The position numbers and the translations under genes were made by a program. Under the pieces are notes generated by a model, which saw only the letters and a program-made list of their open reading frames with translations, had not been told where the DNA came from and made no database searches. Below, piece after piece: positions 21,846 to 34,200 of a stretch of 64,000 nt of DNA (within the stretch, counting starts at the first letter, position 1; each line of letters starts with the position of its first letter). Source of the DNA: Carallia brachiata (taxonomy: Eukaryota > Streptophyta > Magnoliopsida > Malpighiales > Rhizophoraceae); the NCBI GenBank assembly GCA_021464245.1, contig JADCRB010000072.1:2378055-2442054 (forward strand), given 5' to 3'.

Positions 21846-24800
21846 TCATTCTATGTCAGTCCCCTCTGCTTGGGACAAACTCAGCCTCGAGTTTAAGTTA
21901 GGCTTTGGATAGAGAAGGTTGTCAGTAAAGTAGAACGGATAAATATCTGCAACATTGAAAGTCCTTACAATTTCCCATTCTTCGGGTAAATCAATCATAT
22001 AGCCATTGTTGTTGATCTTCAATACTTGATAAGATTCATACTTATTAGGTTGCAACTTATTGTAGGATCCAACTGAAAACTGCCCCTTGAAAAAGAACAC
22101 AATTACCATATTACCCTTTTGGAATTATGAGGTCCTTCGATATTTGTCTACAACTTTCTTGTACTTCTCATTAGCAATCTCCAACTTTTTTTTTCACTTT
22201 AGTTTGGATTAACTGTACTTGTTATGGAAGATTCGCAACTGCAATGCTAAGTCCTAAAATGTGAAGAAGCTTAACCAAATCCAAAGCATATCGCAGACAT
22301 TTATTATAGACAATAAGGAAAGGAGACTTCCCTATAGCACTATAAATTATACTATTATACACGAACTCTGCTTGAGTTAAGACAAATTCGCATTGCTTTG
22401 ACTTTTCTCCACAAATGTTTCGAATGAGGTTGCCCAAAGTTTTGTTCAGTGACTCAGTTTGACCATCTGTCTAGGGTTAAGCTCTACTACTGAACTTATC
22501 AAATAGCTTCCACAAAGTGATCCAGGAGAGACAATGAACTTGGTGTTACGGTAAGAGGTAATGGATTTCGGTACTTTATTTAAGTGCATTATCTCTTTAA
22601 AAAACAATCGAGTTACACTAGAAGCATCAGATATCTTCTCACAAGGTATGAAATGACCCATTGTAGAAAACCTGTCGATAACATCAAACACATAATCTAT
22701 ACCACGTTGGGTACAAGGTAAGCAAAAAATAAAATCTATGAACAAGTTTTCCCAAATATTTTCTAAAACAGGCAAAAACATGTAAACCTAGTGCTTCGTG
22801 ATTGACCCTTAGCTATCTAGCATATGTAGCATTGTTGGACAAATTTGCCAATATCCCTCTTCAGTTGTGGTATAATGTCATTATTCAATAATAGCAATTG
22901 TCTTGTCACATCCAAGATAACCTGTAAGATCACCTCTATACAAATTCAGAAATGTTCTTCTCTTTCAATGATGATCGGATAATATAGAGCTGATTCTCAT
23001 GGATCATATAGCCATTATGGATATGAAAATCATATACAAACTGCTTCTAAACACACTTCTTCCAAATGGCTTAGAAGTCTTCATCATGCTCACATAATTC
23101 ATGGAGAATTTCAAAGCCTATTATCTCATTGCTCAATGTGATCAACAAAGATGTTCTTTAACTTAAGGCATCAACAACTTTATTCTGTTAGCTCGCCTTA
23201 TGAAACAACTTGAAAGGACACTTTTATAAAAAAGTGGACTACCTCTTATGTATGTTACTACTGATTCGCTTTTGGCTGTAGAGATCTAAGCACAAGATGA
23301 ACTCACGTCCCACTAGATAATGTTCTCAATGCTTTAGGGCTCCCAACATAGCATAAATCTCTTTTTCATAAGTAGACCACTTATGTCCGACTTTGCTGAG
23401 CTTTTCACTAAAATAGGCAACTAACCTCTTTTTTTGAGAAATAATAGCAACGATACTAACTCTGTTGGTAACGCATTTAACTTCAAACAGCTTGTCAAAG
23501 TTAGGCAGAGTTAGCATTAAAGCGGTATACAACTTTTCCTTGATAAGAGCAAACTACTGTTCTTCTTTATCTCTCCACTGGAACTTGCTCTTCATAAGGC
23601 ACTCTATAATGGATGCCATAATAATACTGAAGTTGCAGATGAACCTTCAGTAAAAGGTTGCTAGACCATGGAAACTCTGCATGTCACTTACAGATTTGGG
23701 AGTAGGCTGATCTTGAATTGCTCGCACTTTCTCCTCGTCAATTTGAATGTCATCAGAACTGGCTAAGTACCCCAAGAAGAGTAGTTTATCAATCATGAAA
23801 CTATACTTATTTAATTTCATGTGTAGCTTATTCTCCTACAGCACCATTAATACCTCCCTCAAGTGTAAAATATGATTTTTCACAGATCGACTATAAATAA
23901 GGATATCATCAAAATACACAATAACAAATTTTCCAATGAAGTGCTTCAGTACCTGATTCATCAACCTCATAAAAGCATTGGGAGCATTAGAAAGACTAAA
24001 TAACATAACTAGTCATTCATAAATACCATATCGAGTCTTGAATGTAGTATTTCACTCATTTCTAAGTCTAATCCTAATCTAATGATAGCCATTTCAAAGA
24101 TCAATCTTCGAAAACACCGTAAATCTATCGAGTTGGTCTAACATATCACTCAGCTTGGGAATTAGAAATTTATGGCAAATGGTAATCTTGTTTATTGCTC
24201 GGCTATTAACACACATCCGCTAACTGCCATTTTCTTCGGGATTAGCAAAGCTGGTACAGTATATGGATTCATGCTCTCCCTGATATGACCTTTTCATAGT
24301 AGCTCTTCTACCTTTCCCCTTAAGATCTCAATCTCCTAGGATTCGTCCAGTAATATGATAGGTTAGAAAGACTAGCACCAGGGACCAAATTAATTTGGTG
24401 TTGTATGTCACACATCGGTGACAAGCCGTTTGTAACTCTTCTGGTACTATCTTACTGAATTCCTCCAGCAATGGCTTAACTGCTTCTAAAATTTCTGCCT
24501 CTAGACTGCTGGTTACTTTACCTTTTATCACCAGTACGTAAACCTATTTTGATTCTTTGATGGCGGCCTCAATATATTGACCTTAGTGGGCGACTATTAG
24601 AAAGGTCATCTTCTTCACTTGAGAAGTGTTGATTCGAGATCCTCCTTTTATAAGCAGCAATGTATACTTCACCTCATCTTTCTCGAGCCTGTAGACATTC
24701 TTTTTGCCTGAATGTTGGGCATCAAAATCAAATTGCCATGGCTGCCTGAACAATAGGTGGCAAGTATCCATGTCTACAGCATCACAGTAGACCTCATTAT

Positions 24801-25105
24801 TGTACTGGCCAATTAAGAAAGGAACATTACATCGTTTCGCCACTTGGATTTCTCCAACTGCTTTAATCCATCCAATAGTGTATAAACTCAAATGCTTCTC
24901 CACTGATAGTTACAACTTTTTGATAATTTCTTTTTTAATAATATTTTCGTGGCTACTACTATCAATAATCAAATCACACAAAGTATTGTTAACTGTATAC
25001 TTGGTATAGAACAATTTATTCTATTGAATATCATCTTCTTACTTAAGAGGTAGCATCAGCTTTCTCACCACATGCACAAATTTTTCATCCTCATACTCAC
25101 TGCTG
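21846..25105 (-). mobile_element. decayed Ty3/gypsy retrotransposon (protease, RT, RNase H, integrase remnants)
   Basis: Reading the minus strand from right to left gives the gypsy pol order. Near 25050-24583 is the aspartic-protease region (DMDTCHLLFRQPWQFDFDA). About 24530-23600 is reverse transcriptase with a YFDDIL-type active-site motif near 23910. At 23532-23326 is RNase H (LVAYFSEKLSKVGHKWSTYE). At 22781-22222 is the integrase core (NIWENLFIDFIFCLPCTQRG). At 22109-21846 is the post-integrase tail (LPEEWEIVRTFNVADIYPFY). Stops and frame changes interrupt every domain, so it is long dead. The right end abuts a broken F-box gene at about 25105 with gag and the 5' LTR missing. The clade cannot be set from what is left. 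Confidence 0.85.
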
Positions 25106-26180
25106 TTTGCAAGCATTGCACTACGCCTCTAAAATATATTTTAGAAAGGAACTGCAAGGTGCTTTTTGTAGATCGCCATGGCTGATGTCCATTGAAAGGC
25201 CTTACTATTGGAGAGAGGGACAATTCATAAACTAGACATCTAGAAAGAAGCATCTCATGGATTCTTCAGTCACAGATTGTGCTATTGCCACCTATCCTGT
25301 TTGCTCGCAAAAGGGATGGTTCTTGTTGGCCACTCTTTTTTATTCAAGCTCACAAAGAACTCGGCAATTTTACCTTGGCCAATGTTTTTGGTCAACCCTT
25401 TTACTAAACAACAATATGATTTGCCAATTGACACTAAGGGAGAAGAAGTATTTATACCATATCATGCTGCGATTTTAGTACATAATAATGGGATTCCTCA
25501 TCGTGTAGTTATCAGCTTGCCAAGTGGTCCTTTCAAGGGTAACTCTACCTTTAATCCACTTAGCTTCACTTTCAAAATTGCCCAACCAAATGGTGATGAA
25601 TGGAAGACGCGCACCAACACACACATATATATAGGAATGAAGAAAACATTTCCATAGATTGTTGGCCTGATTGTCCCGCACTTAGCAATAATCGTTTGTG
25701 CTTGATTGATGCATTGGGCCGTATCCTTACTTTTGACATGGTTAATGCCATATGGACTTGGCTTATAAAGTAAAAGAGTGAGAAATAGAGGAAACACAAA
25801 ATTAAGAGCCGCGTGGTGGCGTCCAATGGGGGCAATGAGCACAAAGATTGTCTCAAAGTGGGAATCTATCAATGGTACAAATAGACAACTAGACTATTGT
25901 TTTACAAGCTCCATGAAAGTGAAGAAGCATGGTTTAGATTAAAAAACAATGAATTGAATTATAAATGTTGGTATTATACAGAATATGACTTAAATTATCC
26001 TGAATTTGTAGCGAAAAAAACATGGAAAAGAGAGGTCCATTGTCACTCCTCTTATAGATTGAAAGATATATATTATTATAGGGAAACTTACACCATGAAG
26101 AATGGTGGTTCCGTGGCATTGCTTTCAAGAGATTGATTAGATTGTCGGCGCATTTTGGTTAATTTGGGTTGAGTACTTTA
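25105..26180 (+). pseudogene. F-box/DUF295 pseudogene, 5'-truncated and frameshifted
   Basis: Starting at a stretch matching VCKHWHYASK...GAYCRS of the intact gene at 8052-9248, the plus strand carries nearly the whole DUF295 domain: SQKGWFLLATLFY, PMFLVNPFTKQQYDLP, FKIAQPNGDEWK, IDCWPDCPALSNNRLCLID, YRETYTMKNGG, ending near 26170 where the intact gene has its WVDLG terminus. The frame changes at about 25330-25370 and about 25650, with stops near 25770 and 25880. The F-box itself is missing because the sequence joins the gypsy remnant at about 25105. It is a dead paralogue in the opposite orientation to the intact gene. Confidence 0.82.
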
Positions 26181-26219
26181 TGATTCTAAGCTGCCTTGGA
26201 CATAAATATGTTAAATGGG

Positions 26220-27250
26220 TCATACCGTGTTAGGAACATCCTAATTTTTTAAAAAATCACTTATTTCATGTTATGCTTTGGCACGATCTATATATCTTTC
26301 GTGTCGTGCCGTACCGTACTTAAAAATTTAAATAATAAACTCAGCACGGCTTATAAGCCCAAGCAATGTGGATTCGTGTCGTGTCGTGTATGAGCTGCTC
26401 ACCGTACTGTGCTTGCGCCACTCATTGTGCCGTACTTAAACCGCTCATATTATCGTGTCTAAGCCATTAATTGTGCCTAAACCGTGATATGCCTAGCTCA
26501 TTAATCATGCTTAAATCGAGTCACGCTTATGTCATTCATCGTTTTTAAATAGTATCATGCGTTTTTATAAATAAATATAAAATTTAAGTGAAAGGCCAAA
26601 AAATATTACTTTTTTATTATTAAATATTTAAACTTGAAATTTAAAATAATTAATTATAAAAGTGAAATATTAAATTTTAACCCAAAAAAATTGCAAACAA
26701 AACATGAGATCACACATAATTTTTTTTTGTTGAAATTTAAATAAATATGTCATGTAAATATTTTCTCTAACTTTTGTAATTCATGATTTAAGAAAATTCA
26801 TAAAAAATATATAAAAATTAAAAATAAAGAAAAATCTTATGAAATTGTGATGCATTCGGTTTTGTTAAATAAAACTTAAAAATAAATAAAATATATAAAC
26901 CATTGCATTTAGCTCAGTGAAAGAGGTTAATACTTTTATCTTTTTGAACTATTGTTCAATGCTTGTTGTCCACCTTTTCCCATTTTTATTTTAAACTCAT
27001 TTTTAAAAGGGCTCGTGCTTGAGTCGTGCTAGGTCCATTTATGGGTCATCTTTAGGTTTTGGCCGAGCTCGGGTCATGCCTAAGTTCTGGCCATGTTTGA
27101 ACCCGAACCCGTCATGGGTCATGACCTGGCCCATAGGTTAAGAAATATAAGTCCAGTTCAAATTCTAACATTGATCGTGTCTAACCTGAGTCCTATACTA
27201 TATAATACGAACACCGTTAAACAAGACTTATACAGGATTAGGCCGACTAG
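26220..27250. mobile_element. probable non-autonomous element rich in CGTGTCGTGCC motifs
   Basis: The two ends (26230-26560 and 27005-27240) are GC-richer than the AT-rich centre and carry many degenerate copies of CGTGTCGTGCCGTAC / GGGTCATGCC-type words. Non-coding plant repeats with GC-rich degenerate ends and an AT-rich core look like this. I could not define terminal repeats or target duplications, and no coding frame is supported. Confidence 0.35.
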
Positions 27251-28290
27251 ACCCAATTGTGGACAATTGGCGATGTCTTGGAAAATTGGTGTTGTTTCGT
27301 CTCTAGATCCACTTGGGTTATTGCAATTTAATACATGCTTATTTTTGAATTACACGAATCCATTTTTTTTTTATCTATTTCAATTAAGTGTCGCTAAATC
27401 TTTTATTATTGCTTGTTTTAAATATAATAATCACTTAACTCACTTTTTGATCGGTCAAGTTAAAAATTTCGGTGGAACTAAGCTATTAAATCTAATGGAA
27501 CATGTCTTTGATAACTTAATGGATTGTAATACAATTCCAAGTTCTTTTATCATCACATAGGCGATACGCCACGAGTAAGATAATTCGGCTATTAGCTTTT
27601 TTTTTTTTTTTTTTTTTGAATACCAGTTTATTTGTAAGCACAAGCTCATTTCAAGATTCTTTTTCATAATAATCAGAAGACCATTTTAAAAAAAATATTA
27701 ATTCTAGTGTTTTTGAATATTAATTGTACAGTGAAATTGCACAAACACTTGATAACAAAATCATATTTCCTAATTTGTTGCCTTCAATGTTTAAATTGAT
27801 GATAAAATTTGTTGTTTCTATGTAAAATATATACCCTTGATTAAAGACTGGAGGTTGGGATTATGTCGGTTTCCAAGGACAAATTACAGGGTTCCTAAGA
27901 AAGGGACTACATTAGGTCCAAAAACAATTTTAACGCACATTAATACAATACCAACCCTGAAGTCACCCAAGCGATAATCTTTAGCATTTTCAAATTGTTT
28001 AATTTCTTTTCCAGTAGTTTCTCCTTTAAACCTTCACCTCGACTCTAAGAACCTAAAATACTATTTAAACGACATAGTTTTGATGGAGAAATTAAGAGTA
28101 CAGATTCTGTCCAATAAAATTTCTCGCTAAAGAAAAGGTCGCCTTGAAATAGACATATGGAAAAAAGGATATAAAGGTGGCCCAGTTAGTATGGGATCAA
28201 CAAGTACACGATAGAATGGTAAAGTAGTCATCACCATTCACAGTTACACTTGTCTCTAAAAACTATGCTGACCATTTTACAAATTCTATC
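27251..28290. other. AT-rich spacer downstream of the THADA homologue
   Basis: No gene is supported. The last few hundred bases next to 28291 probably include the 3' UTR of the minus-strand THADA gene. An open stretch around 27093-27560 shows no protein-like features. Confidence 0.45.
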
Positions 28291-31200
28291 CTACCTAAGA
28301 AGAAAATATGGTTCAAAACCTTCCCAAAGCAAGCCGTCATCTATGTGTGAACATATCAATTGGTCAGACGTAGCGCCGACCATCTTTTCATGTAATTTTA
28401 CAACCAATAAATAGAGGTTACAAATTAAAGGGTTTCTGAGAAAGGGATTGATAGTTTTACCAAGTTCAATGACATCATATAGCAGTCGTGTCCCGTCGTC
28501 AATTTCCCCATTGAAAATGCAGTTTGAGAGGGCGTAGAAACCAAGCAAATTTGCATATAGTGGCAGAAAAGCGTCCTTATGGTTGGCCACACCACCTATC
28601 CAGTCAGCTTCTCCCAGTATCTCCATGTGGTCCTTAGCAAATGACATCAACTGGTCACAAAATTTCATTCTCCAACGGTATAGATAATTCCTGAACTCAA
28701 CTCTGATTGGCTCATCAGTCAAACATGACTTCGAGATTGGAAGCTTCTCCAAATGGTAACAACACATTTGACCAAGCAAAAGCTTCTCTTCATGGTGATT
28801 ATCGATTTCCTTGTCAAAAACCCGTCTCACAAGGTCACCTTTGGACACCACATAGTTTGCTGCATTTTGAACCCATTGTGAAAGATACTCAAAGTAATAA
28901 ATCCAGTGACCAAATGTAGAAGACAGATGGGCGAAACTAAACTCAATCACTTTCTCCACCTGAGTTGGGACTCTTGCAGCATCAGAGTCACTTTTAGATC
29001 TTCTGGAAGAAAAGGATTTCTGGACATCCGCAGCAAGCCTTTGTCTTATCTCATCATCTTCATCCTCTAGCAGCTTAATGCAAGCGAACCATACTTCCAG
29101 CACTTGGTGAGCATACATACTAACAGGGTCTTTTGATTCGGAATAGGTGCTTCCAATTTTAGAAGGGATATCATAAGTAAACACACAGGTACCAGCAAGT
29201 TCAGCCTGTTCCAGCAAGCCAGATGCAACAATAGATTCAGCTGCAGCCTTGCGTATGTTCACTGGCTCAGATGGGGAACAATGTTCTTTTATAAGGTTAA
29301 CAAAGAAGGTAATGCGTCCATAAAGGTCAGAAAATCTGTCTAACTCATCTGATTCACTTGATCTAGTAGTTTCCTTCTCTGTGTAGGCAAGAATATGGCT
29401 GGTCAACAAGATTCCATATTGTTTGACACATATAGCCATGCAGCAGATGAGTGCCTCTTGGGTCTTCACATGTCTCGTGGACTCGTACAAGGAGATCAAC
29501 TTATTCCAAAACCAAGTTATAGAAACATAGTCCAAACTACCAACAAAGCTAGCATCCACAGATTTTTTATTGCTAAAAGCTTGAAATTGCAGCAAGTTCC
29601 AACCAAAAATAATCCTCAGAATGTAACATGTACATCTATGATATTTCTCACAATCCAGGAGTTTCATCATTGTTGGCTGGAGGTCTGAGTTAGTCCACTG
29701 CTGAACAATTCTAATCTCACTAGTAGATTGATGATCAACCTCAGGGCTAGAATTTCTAGACTTAATGAACTTCAAAAGCCACTTCAATGTTGCAAGCCGA
29801 ACTTCATAAGATGAATCTGATAATGAATGGAGCAGCCTTTCCTGGAGTCCTGCACAAACATTCTTTCTTTCCACTTCCTTCAATATATCTGATCCAGGTG
29901 AGAAGAATGTCTGTGGCATCTGAATAGCCTCTTCAATTTCTTCTTCAGATGCCTGCAGCACACAACTAAAGTAGGAAATGGCTGCTCGTTTACGAAGTTC
30001 TTCTATTGTTGGATCAAAATAGGACAGTCCACAAGAATCTTTTATATCTAAGCATTCTCTAGATAGCTCCAACAGCAGGTCACGAATGGCATAAAAATTT
30101 TCACTAAGATGGCCTTTTCTAGCAATACTGAGCATGTGATCCAGCACGCTTAGGAAAGAGGCATTAAGGATAGGGCAAGGGCACTGCCGAGGGCTTGCAA
30201 TCCACGAACACTTTCTCAGAACTTGGATCAATTCACCAATAATCTTTCCTTTCTTTGCAACATCGGCAAGGTTCTGACAATTGATATCGAGAAGAGAACT
30301 AAGTTGCAATAGCATTCCATGTATTGAATTGTACGAGGCTTGGTGGGCTCCATCTATTGGGTCCAATCTAATGAAGGAAGTAGGAGCAACTCTTGTATGA
30401 TCATCCAGGAAAGGCAATTCAGAGGCAATACTCAGGAGGACGGTTGGCAGTTTCTCATTAGATACAACACCTGTTAAAGCTCTAGATGCCAGAACACGAA
30501 CTCGTAAATTGCTTTGGGTTGAGCAGCTCTTAATGAATGGCATAAACAAGAAAGGATCCAGTTCATCTCCACTCTCGCTAGCTACAGTTGAGGGCTTAAG
30601 CCTGGATAAAATAATCAACATAGGGCACAGGCTTGGATGCACAACCTTTGCTAGGTTGGATTCTGAATGTCCAGAAGTACCTCCAAGCAACCCGGTTGCA
30701 ATTTTCAGTTCATTGTAAATAAATGGATGCAGCAAGGGATACCTTCAGGGGGGAAAAATAACTACAATTAGCTGGCAGGATCTAATGACTTACGATGACA
30801 AAAGAAGCTACAAGATTTTTTTTTTTTTAAAAATGAAGTCCAGGTTGTGGATGAAAGACATTATAGATCAGACTATCAAATCCAGAATTCCATTCGATGT
30901 TGAGGATTTAAAATAAAGTATTATAAACACACAATACACCTTCAAAATCATTTCAGAGGTACTTTGATGGCAATAAGCGAATTTCTAGGTGTTCATAAAG
31001 ACATTAAGTATAAAATATGCAAGAAAACATATCGCATGACAATAATAAATAATTATGTCCCTCTTAGAGACATACCTGTGAAAAAATTCAAGCCCAGTCA
31101 ATGCATGCCGTGCAGATTCTCGTTTCTGAACATTAAGGAATCCCATCATACGTCGCACCAAAGCACTGTACGCCAGACATGCACTATTACGGATCTCCCA

Positions 31201-34200
31201 GTATGGAGAGGAAAAAGACCGAATTGAAACGATCAAAGCCTCTGCAGCAAATCCTGATGTATCAGTAGCTAGGTTTGTGTCATCAAAAGCAGTTCTTAGA
31301 ACATTGAATGCATGTACAGTGGGAACTACACCCTCATCTCGGTTCTTTGAGTTCTTCTCCAGCGCTTTCAACTCAAAATGGTTTATAAAATCAGGTTCAC
31401 GCTCAGGGTTTGTCAACGAGAACTTGCACGAATCATCAGTTGTGATCATAACATTGCATGAACCCAGCAGAGAGCTGTTAGCTACATCTATCAGCCACCT
31501 TAATGCACGTGGTAGAAGCTTCTTTGGCGTCCCTTCAGGTTCTGAAAGAAATAAAGCAACGAAAGCCGCAGGAATACCAGCACTTCTCCTTAATAAATTG
31601 TCCACCGTTTGTCCTTTGGCAACAGTTCTTTCCATAAGTTGCTCCATCCAAGATTCTGTCAATTTGCAAAGTCTAGCAAGAGAGACATCACAAGAGGCAA
31701 TGAGTTTTGAAGTGTTATTTCTCAGCAAATAATCTAAGATGCTGCAACCAAAAAGTGGTTGGTGGGCAGGATAGCCTCATCAAACATAAGATGAGTCACA
31801 ACACACAACAAACACCTAGTTGGTTCAAATAGAGATTGGAAAATGCTCATGCGAATTAACAGTTTGATAGCTACCTTCACCAAAGCTCCCAAACAGTATT
31901 AAACATGACATTGACATTTAAGTTCTTAAATTCAAACTGTTAAGCATTGAAATGTCCTTTGATAACACATTTCTCTCAAGTGCATGACCATTTCCTCCAT
32001 CTACTCTGATAAATCTGAAGAGGTCAAAACCCAATATGTTTAGGGAAGCCCTAAAGACAGATTTAAAGCCTTTTCACGTCCTGCATATATCATGTTGCAT
32101 CTAAAAAGTGACGAGATCCAGAATGTTTAGGGAGGCACAATCAAAGTTAAATCCCGAGATTATAGTTTCCCTTAAAATTTTGGGAGCTAGAAAGGTACTG
32201 GAACAAAAAGAAAGGAACATTTGCCTCCAAATGTGTCACTGAACTCTGACATTCATTTGTGGAAAGCACGTATCAAAAAGAAATAGTATTGGGAGTCTAA
32301 GATCTAGATAAAAGAATCAGATAGCAGATTTAAGTATTTAACCCTAAGAAAACGATGACAAGCAAGAATATGCAATATGTTATGCTCTCTATTGTCATAC
32401 CTAAGTAGGCTCTCACATTATGAGGTCTCAAGAAGGGTTAGATGTTGAGATCTACACACCCTACCCCTGTTTTCACAAAAAGGTTGTTTCCGCAACTTGA
32501 ACCTGTGACCTCTAGTTCACACATAGGAGAGATAACTAACAAACAACATTGATAGAGAAAAGATGAAAAAAGGAAAGGGGCCAAGATAGAAAACTACCTT
32601 GGATCATTAGAACAAAGTAAACGATTACAAAGAGCTGTGAATCCAGCCCTTGTCTTATCAATTGCTCCATTATGTTTCATCTTTAGAAGGACTTCTAGGA
32701 AGTGGTTCCCAACTTGTCCAAGTTGTCCCAAATCAAGCACAATATTGGACATTCTAGGCATCAAGGCATTAGCAGCATCGGAAACAGGAATGTTGGACTT
32801 TAATGATTCAGAGTAACTATCAATTGGCAAAGGAATTTTCCTTATGATGGTTCCTAAAAGAAGGCTCACCTGAAAAATGGGAAGATAATTCATTGTTAGC
32901 CACAAAAAGTACAGCAATCTTACCAGCATCAACTCATACCTGAAAGAAACTATACCTCTATTTTATACTTCAAATATGCAATATCAATCACGAAAAACAA
33001 TGTTACACCTTGAAATTGAAGCAATATGGATATTGACAAATTGACAAAATGATGATCTTAAAATTTATTTCATTCTAATGAGCAAAGACTAGCTGGGCAA
33101 CAAATAAGCTAAGTACCTCTTTCATGGCCAGCCAACAACCAACCATAACAATCTGTTCTGGTCTGCTATGTTGCACATGTTTGAAATTAATCCCTTCATT
33201 CTCTGAGGAAGGTTGTGCCACATCCACTTCGTCCATCATACAAGCATCATCATCAACCATTTCATCCATGTCAGGTAGATACCAAGCATCTGCAGAAACG
33301 ACCCAAAGTGCTAATGCAGTTATTCGCATAACCAACTCCAAAAGCCTCTCCAATACATGCCTCATCTCTGAAATGCTAGATGCAACTTCATGAGAATCCC
33401 AATCCAATTCCTCAAAAGTATATCTTAGAGTAAGCAGCACACCATGAACGAAACTGTTCTTGCAAGCTTCAGAAAGATCCCTCTCTCCATCCTCCACAGC
33501 AACATTCAACCAATCAACCAGTGATTTAATATACTCTACCACAGGAGGTCTTGGCTTATTAATTTGACTGACCCCTGTAACTAGTTCAGAACATGATGGA
33601 AAGCACGCAACATCAACAGAAGCTCTGACCACCCATCCTAGCTCCAAGACATACTTCCTGAATACAAGTCTTAATGTTAGGGCACCAGCATCACTTTCTC
33701 TCACGCGTGGACTACATACTAATTTCTTAGCCCATGTAATCACTCTACAGATCAAGTCTTTATTGGAAATGCCAGGAAGAGGGGTAGGAAAATGTAGCAA
33801 AATACGAAAAGAACTCTCTCTAAGCCTGTCCCAACTGTCAATGATAGATCCAACTAATAACAAAGTGGAATCATGTGAAGTTATTCCCTTACTATATGGA
33901 CAGAGACAGCTATCCGGAGAAACAGACGCACATTCATCTTGAGAAGATGCTGTAATAGGCCAAACATTAAGCATTGTGAGTATGAGCTCCATGGCCATCA
34001 TTTTTCTCTTGTAAGGGGCAGAGGGATAGCATGAGAATAATAGAAAACATGACAACCACCTCACAAAAGAAAAAAGATCCTCGGCCCTTCGAATAACAGC
34101 TGTGTCAGTTTCTCTTTTTGAGCATGCTTTACTGTTACTAAAATTCACTAGGGGTTGCCAGCTCCCTTGTTTAAATTGTCTTTCCAATGCTGTTCGAACC

